A DNA stretch of 64,000 nt from Pseudomonas sp. G.S.17 (lineage in GTDB: Bacteria; Pseudomonadota; Gammaproteobacteria; Pseudomonadales; Pseudomonadaceae). Positions within the stretch are counted from its first letter, which is position 1; every line of letters begins with the position of its first letter. A program made the translations under genes and the position numbers. The stretch covers positions 2,973,501-3,037,500 of the forward strand of contig NZ_CP151076.1 of NCBI RefSeq assembly GCF_038096165.1. Reading direction: 5' to 3'. Shown here piece after piece: positions 59,421 to 64,000 of the stretch. The notes under the pieces are model-generated. The model did not search any database and had not been told where the DNA came from. It saw nothing but the letters and a program-made list of their open reading frames with translations.

Positions 59421-62015
59421 ATGGCGAATGAAGTTCTTGTCGGGCTACGGATCGGTGCTGCGGTTTCCGGCACGCTGCAGTCAGCATTCGGATCTGCACG
59501 CTCCACTGTCCAGCAGCTCGGGCGAGCAACTGACAGCCTGACCTCCCGACAAAAACTCATTGGTACGGAGCTTGCCGCGTCGCTCGCACGCGGCGGCACG
59601 GGTATCGAGCGCCTGCGCAATCAATACACGCAGGTTGGCCGCACCATCGACCAGTTGAAGGTGAAGCAGGAGCAGCTTAATACCAGCATCGCTCGCGGCG
59701 AAACCCTCAAGAACCGGCGTGGAGAGTTGCGCGGCCAAGCTATGGAAACGATTGGGACGGCTGCCGTGCTTGGCGCTCCAGTCGTGCAATCCATGCGCAC
59801 CGCCATCGACTTCAAGGATCAAACCAACGACATCGCCATCACCGGCGGCTTTGATGCTGCTGAGGAAGAGCGTCTCGGCGGCGTAATGCGTGGTGCTGCG
59901 CTGAGGTGGAATCAGACTCAGACTGAAGTGGCAAAAGGTACTGCAGTGCTGATCGCTGGCGGCATATCCAGCGCAAAAGAGCTGGCTGCTTATGCGCCAG
60001 TGATGGCAAAAACGGCAACTGCTACGCGGGCCAGCATGGATGATTTGGGGTCTGTGGCCATCGCGCTGAATGACAACCTCGGCATCGGCGCTGCGGGTCT
60101 TGAGCGCTCCATGAACATGCTGGCCTACGCCGGTAAGCGAGGCCAGTTCGAGCTGGCCGACATGGCTAAATGGCTGCCTCAGTTGACTCCGCAGTTTGCC
60201 GCCCTGGGCATAACGGGTGAGCGAGCCGTTGCTGAGATTGGTGCATCGTTGCAAATTGCGCGTAAGGGTGCGGGTAGCAACGACGAGGCGGCCAACAACT
60301 TTAAAAACTTTTTGTCGAAAATTACTGCGAAGGACACTTTGAAGAGTTTCAAAGACGCAGGTATTGACCTAAAAGACGCTATGAAAAACATGGTCAGCCA
60401 AGGTATGACGCCGATGCAGGCCATGCTCGAAATCATCACCAAGTACATGAGCACGAAGGGGCCAAAGGCAGCTGGTGAGTTTCAGAAAGTGATGGCCCTC
60501 AAGGATGATAAAGAGCGTGAGACGGCACTGGCCCGGCTGAACGAATCATACAAGTTGGGTGAATTGTTCGCGGACCAGGAAACGCTGGCTTTTATTCGTC
60601 CCGCTATCGCAAACCGAAACGAGGGCGCAGATATTCAGAAAGGTAGTTTTGGCGCCGCCGACCAGGGCGGTGATGGCGATTGGAATAAGCGGATGGAGAG
60701 CCCGCGAGAGCAAATGAAGGCGCTCTCGATAAATCTGTCGGAACTGGGCATCACTGTTGGCAGCGTCCTGTTGCCTGCACTTGTAGACATAACTAAGGCA
60801 GCTCTGCCAGTCGTCCAGTCATTCGCCACTTGGGCAGGTGAAAACCCAGCCCTGGTGAAGGGTGTGGTCGGTCTGGTCGCGGGCTTGCTGACAGCCAAGC
60901 TGGCGTTCATCGGCGTGGCCTACGGCGCTAACCTGGTGATGTCGCCCTTCGCAGCGGCAACGACCGCCGTCACGTCGATGTCCTCCAAATGGCTGCTGCT
61001 GCGGGCCGCGTGGCAGATGGGCAAGTTTGCTCCGGCGATCTCGGGCCTGAAGATGCTGGGTGGCGGACTGATGACCACGCTCAGATACAGCGGCATATTC
61101 CTGCGTGGTATCGGCATGGCGTTTGGTGCGCCGCTCATGATGGCTGCTCGCGGCGGTCTCATGCTCGGCAAAGTACTGGGAGGGACATTGCTGTTCGGCC
61201 TGAAGCTCGCAGGACAGGCCATTCTTTGGCTTGGCCGCGCACTGTTGATGAACCCCATCGGTTTGGCCATTACCGCTATTGCGCTGGGTGCCTATCTTAT
61301 TTACCGATATTGGGAGCCCATCAAAGGCTTCTTCGGAGGTCTTTGGAGCGAGATAAAGACTGCCTTTAACGGGGGATTTGCGGGAATTGCCGGACTGATT
61401 ATTAACTTTTCCCCGTTGGGCCTGTTTTATCGGGCCTTCGCCGGAGTCATGAGTTACTTCGGAGTTGAGTTGCCTAGCAAGTTCAGTGAGTTCGGCGGCA
61501 ATATCATCAGCGGCCTGATCAGCGGCATCAGCGCCAAGCTTGAAAGTGCGAAGGAAACCGTGGTCGGCATTGGCACTTCGATCAAGGGCTGGTTTACCGA
61601 GACGCTGGGCATCCAGTCGCCGAGCCGGGTGTTCATGGGCTACGGTGCCAACATCAGCGAAGGTGCCGCCATCGGTATTGCCTCGCAGTCCGGCCTCGTT
61701 CGCCAGGCAGCACTGGGCATGGCCGACCAGACGGGCGTCGCGATGCGCCTTCCTAATCTGAATGCGCTTACTAGCGCCAACATGGCGGGCGCTGACGGAT
61801 CCGCAGGTGCGGGCTCCATGGGCGGCGGAGCTGGCGCGCAGCCTCTGCAGGTGACTTTCTCTCCGGTCATCAACGTGCCGGGCGGTGAAGGCGTTGGCAA
61901 CCAGGTTTCCCAAGCATTGAACACAAGCTATGCCGAGTTCGTCAGGTTCATGGAGCGCTTCCAGCATGACCAGGGACGCCGCAGCTACGGACCACCAGCT
62001 GGAGGACGCACCTGA
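59421..62015 (+). CDS. Tail tape measure protein (TP901-like)
   Basis: 864 residues. It opens with a coiled coil (LQSAFGSARSTVQQLGRATDSL). IDFKDQTNDIAITGGFDAAEEERLGG and the TP901 core follow. Hydrophobic segments lie around 480-620 and the end is Gly-rich. It sets tail length. It follows the chaperone genes as expected. Confidence 0.9.
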   Translation: MANEVLVGLRIGAAVSGTLQSAFGSARSTVQQLGRATDSLTSRQKLIGTELAASLARGGTGIERLRNQYTQVGRTIDQLKVKQEQLNTSIARGETLKNRRGELRGQAMETIGTAAVLGAPVVQSMRTAIDFKDQTNDIAITGGFDAAEEERLGGVMRGAALRWNQTQTEVAKGTAVLIAGGISSAKELAAYAPVMAKTATATRASMDDLGSVAIALNDNLGIGAAGLERSMNMLAYAGKRGQFELADMAKWLPQLTPQFAALGITGERAVAEIGASLQIARKGAGSNDEAANNFKNFLSKITAKDTLKSFKDAGIDLKDAMKNMVSQGMTPMQAMLEIITKYMSTKGPKAAGEFQKVMALKDDKERETALARLNESYKLGELFADQETLAFIRPAIANRNEGADIQKGSFGAADQGGDGDWNKRMESPREQMKALSINLSELGITVGSVLLPALVDITKAALPVVQSFATWAGENPALVKGVVGLVAGLLTAKLAFIGVAYGANLVMSPFAAATTAVTSMSSKWLLLRAAWQMGKFAPAISGLKMLGGGLMTTLRYSGIFLRGIGMAFGAPLMMAARGGLMLGKVLGGTLLFGLKLAGQAILWLGRALLMNPIGLAITAIALGAYLIYRYWEPIKGFFGGLWSEIKTAFNGGFAGIAGLIINFSPLGLFYRAFAGVMSYFGVELPSKFSEFGGNIISGLISGISAKLESAKETVVGIGTSIKGWFTETLGIQSPSRVFMGYGANISEGAAIGIASQSGLVRQAALGMADQTGVAMRLPNLNALTSANMAGADGSAGAGSMGGGAGAQPLQVTFSPVINVPGGEGVGNQVSQALNTSYAEFVRFMERFQHDQGRRSYGPPAGGRT

Positions 62016-62896
62016 TGTATGCCGTATTGGGAAAGATCGAATTCGAAGTGGCCAGCGGCATCACCGGCATGGAGCAGAGCAGCACTGCCGATTGGGCTGA
62101 GCATTCGCTGATCCAGGGCAAGCCGCTCCTGGAGTGGGTCGGCGACGGCCTCGACGAACTTAAATTCAGCATGCAGCTGCATCCATGGCTGGGCGACCCC
62201 GAGGCACGCCTGCGCACCCTGCGCGAGGCAAAGAGCAAACACGAGCCGCTGGCGTTTGTCCTGGGCAGTGGGGAATACGTTGGCGCTTTCGTGATTACGG
62301 ACATCAGCAACACGCCTCGTCGGACCTCGGCTGACGGTCGGCTTTATTCGTCGAATGTTCAGGTCACTCTGCGCGAATACGCCGGGCCATTCACGCCCAA
62401 GGTCGTTAAGGCTGGCCTGATTGATTCGGCGGTGCAGTCCACGGCTGCAGCGAAGATCGCGACCCCAGCATTGATCTCGAAGCTCGCGCCCGTGTTGTCG
62501 TCTGCTCAGACAGTGGTTGGTTATGCGCGCCAGGCCGGGACCATGATCCAACAGGCAAAGACCATCTATGACGCGGTCAAGAACTTCAATCCGATGACGC
62601 TGCTGACTCAGGCACCGCAACTCGCTGCGCTGACTGAGCGGGCGCTGGGCCCGATCGCTGGCCTGACTGAGGCTGCGAGCTTTATTCATGAGGGGGAGGA
62701 CATCGCCCAGCTGGGTCAAAGCCTGTATGGCAGCGTCAGCGGCGCACGCTCTAGCCTGACCCCGCTGGACCTGGGCAATGTGGCCGACAGGTTCGAGACC
62801 TCTGGCAACTACATTGCCCAGGCATACGACCGGCTCGACGGGGCTTCAACGCGCCTGACCGGCCTTGCCGCTCAAGTCATCACCAGGAGAGCCTGA
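62015..62896 (+). CDS. Mu gpN-like tail/DNA circularisation protein
   Basis: 293 residues: GKIEFEVASGITGMEQSSTADWAEHSLIQGKPLLEWVGDGLDELKFSMQLHPWLGDPE is the N-family start. A baseplate or hub part in Mu-like phages. Overlaps the tape measure stop. Confidence 0.83.
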   Translation: MYAVLGKIEFEVASGITGMEQSSTADWAEHSLIQGKPLLEWVGDGLDELKFSMQLHPWLGDPEARLRTLREAKSKHEPLAFVLGSGEYVGAFVITDISNTPRRTSADGRLYSSNVQVTLREYAGPFTPKVVKAGLIDSAVQSTAAAKIATPALISKLAPVLSSAQTVVGYARQAGTMIQQAKTIYDAVKNFNPMTLLTQAPQLAALTERALGPIAGLTEAASFIHEGEDIAQLGQSLYGSVSGARSSLTPLDLGNVADRFETSGNYIAQAYDRLDGASTRLTGLAAQVITRRA

Positions 62897-63102
62897 TGTT
62901 TCTGACCCATGTCACAACTGAGGGCGAGCGCTGGGATCAGCTGGCCTGGAAGTACTACGGTGACGCACATCGTTACCCGCCGATCGTTGAGGCCAACCCC
63001 CATGTGCCGATCACGGGAGCATTGCCCGCAGGCTTGATCCTGGCTATTCCGATGCTCGATCCCGTTGTATCGAGCGAGGATCTGCCGCCATGGATGCGCT
63101 AG
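62896..63102 (+). CDS. Tail protein X (LysM-like)
   Basis: 68 residues: EGERWDQLAWKYYGDAHRYPPIVEANPHV is the P2 gpX/LysM fold that binds peptidoglycan. Overlaps N and D. Confidence 0.86.
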   Translation: MFLTHVTTEGERWDQLAWKYYGDAHRYPPIVEANPHVPITGALPAGLILAIPMLDPVVSSEDLPPWMR

Positions 63103-64000
63103 TACCAGGAGAAGTGCCCGAGGCTCGCTTTGTGCTGACCTACCAGCAGCGAAATATCACCCGCGATATCAGTAAAAACCTGACCTCAATCTCTTACTCG
63201 GACTTTTTGACGGGCCAGGCTGACACCTTAGATATCGAGCTGGAGGACGCGGAGGGGAAGTGGCTCGATGCTTGGTATCCGGGGCATGGCGACGCACTGG
63301 CTTTGTCCCTGGGTTGGTCCGGCAAGCCGCTGCGCACGCTGAGCCGCCTGGAGATTGATGAGGTGGACTTCAGTTCTGCCCCGGCTACGGTCGGCATCAG
63401 GGCGATCGCAACAGGCATCAACACGGCGCTGCGCACCACCGAGCACAAGGCATACGAGAGCACCACGCTTGCCGCCGTAGCCCAGGAGGTTGCGAGTCGC
63501 CTGGGGCTGACTCTGGTAGGTAGTATCGAGCCGATCAAGCTGGATCGCCTGACGCAGCAGGAGTCTGATCTGGAGTTCCTGCGCAACCTGGCAGATGAAT
63601 ATGACTACGCCTTTAAAGTGACCGGTTCGCGCCTGGTGTTTCACGCCATCAGCGAGCTGGCCAAGGGCAAGCCGGTCGCTCAGTTGATGCTCAAAGACTT
63701 GAGTAACGTGCGCTTGCGGGACCAGATCAGGACCGTGCCGGAGAAGGTGTCAGTCAAACACAAGGATCCGGCCAAGAAGAAGCTGATCTCCTACGACATT
63801 AAGAACGGTGAGACTGTGGCGGTCCCCAGCAGCAGTAGTGGCGCGACCACCAGTGCTGACACCAAGAAACATCGCAAGCGTTCGGCCTCTGAGGAGGAAT
63901 CCAAGGCCAAGGCCAAGGCCGATCTGGCTAAAGCCAATCGGGAGCGCACGACGGGCAGCTGGTCATTGATGGGTCAGCCCAATCTGGTCAGTGGCAACGT
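63090..64000 (+). CDS. Tail hub protein gpD (late control D), 3' end outside
   Basis: The frame starts at ATG 63090, overlapping gpX by 13 bp, and is open to the window edge (about 303 residues seen). FVLTYQQRNITRDISKNLTSISYSDFLTGQADTLDIELED and LTQQESDLEFLRNLADEYDYAFKV are those of the gpD/VgrG-like hub. An Ala/Lys-rich segment begins near residue 255. Confidence 0.86.
   Translation, partial: MDALVPGEVPEARFVLTYQQRNITRDISKNLTSISYSDFLTGQADTLDIELEDAEGKWLDAWYPGHGDALALSLGWSGKPLRTLSRLEIDEVDFSSAPATVGIRAIATGINTALRTTEHKAYESTTLAAVAQEVASRLGLTLVGSIEPIKLDRLTQQESDLEFLRNLADEYDYAFKVTGSRLVFHAISELAKGKPVAQLMLKDLSNVRLRDQIRTVPEKVSVKHKDPAKKKLISYDIKNGETVAVPSSSSGATTSADTKKHRKRSASEEESKAKAKADLAKANRERTTGSWSLMGQPNLVSGN

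Larger units (their letters stand above)
34655..64000. mobile_element. Mu-like transposable prophage, left ~29.3 kb
   Basis: It contains a MuA-type transposase with a MuB-type ATPase, GemA- and Mor-type proteins, and late genes in Mu order (endolysin, holin, Rz, gp25-gp30, gpG, protease, capsid, sheath, tube, tape measure, gpN, gpX, gpD). It is a contractile-tail myophage. The left end is set at TGTTTAGGACTG (34655), since Mu-like ends begin with TG and the interrupted MFS frame ends there. Early genes point towards this end and late genes away from it, as in BcepMu- and B3-like phages. The right end lies outside the window. Confidence 0.93.

Noticed and set aside
60819..61967. 382-codon frame on the minus strand
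   Set aside because: Antisense to the tape measure gene; low-complexity composition and no family.
1..64000. CRISPR array, rRNA or tRNA genes
   Set aside because: I saw no regular repeat-spacer array, no rRNA stretches and no convincing tRNA cloverleaf. A tRNA search program would be needed to exclude tRNAs fully.

Overview
The window looks like a Pseudomonas chromosome, most likely from the P. fluorescens group. It is GC-rich, it has a Pseudomonas-type REP doublet at 14440-14521, and its gene families are typical of that group: a Nit1C cluster with its sigma-54 activator, a siaABCD-like operon, an RcnA-type metal exporter and many c-di-GMP genes. About half of the window is host DNA. The other half is the left ~29 kb of a Mu-like transposable prophage that runs off the right edge. 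No species assignment is possible from sequence alone.

Region 1 (1-5829) is a nest of mobile elements. An IS66 element enters from the left edge and ends at 527. It cuts the 3' end of a tnsB-like gene and supplies its stop codon. tnsB overlaps an upstream tnsA-like gene, and four TATACG iterons lie upstream of tnsA. This looks like one end of a Tn7-like element that has been truncated. A second, intact IS66 element (3404-5821) carries tnpA, tnpB and tnpC, diverged inverted repeats and an 8-bp target duplication, GTTAGTAC.

Region 2 (5830-9070) is accessory. It holds a gene-poor stretch, an orphan two-TM/beta-barrel protein resembling the CBASS effector Cap15, and a lipoprotein with an alpha/beta-hydrolase fold.

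Region 3 (9071-17152) is the complete Nit1C cluster, transcribed leftwards: nitB, nitC (nitrilase), nitD (radical SAM), nitE (GNAT), nitF (AIR-synthase-like), nitG and nitH (flavoprotein). A divergent two-PAS sigma-54 activator faces it. The intergenic region has a good -24/-12 promoter and three matching dyads placed where activator sites would be expected.

Region 4 (17303-34657) is host chromosome. In order it holds an RcnA-like exporter with a CsoR/RcnR-family repressor, a DMT exporter, an ABC ATPase remnant, a siaABCD-like signalling operon ending in a diguanylate cyclase, a five-gene operon (Ugd, UDP-glucuronate epimerase, GT2, lipid-A N-domain protein, GT39) that probably adds a uronic acid to lipid A or core, an HxlR regulator with an MFS exporter, a solute-binding protein/diguanylate cyclase/solute-binding protein set, and an MFS gene cut in two by the prophage.

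Region 5 (34655-64000+) is the prophage. The early genes are transcribed leftwards (HTH genes, MuA-like transposase, MuB-like ATPase, small genes, GemA, Mor). The repressor and late genes are transcribed rightwards (endolysin, holin, Rz/Rz1, gp25-gp30, gpG, protease, capsid, sheath, tube, frameshifted chaperone, tape measure, gpN, gpX, gpD). This split arrangement recalls BcepMu/B3-type phages rather than Mu. A 21-bp element, CTCTTTAAA-N4-ATTAAAAG, lies in the leader of three late blocks, at places equivalent to the lys, I and P promoters of Mu. It is the best candidate here for a late-activator site.
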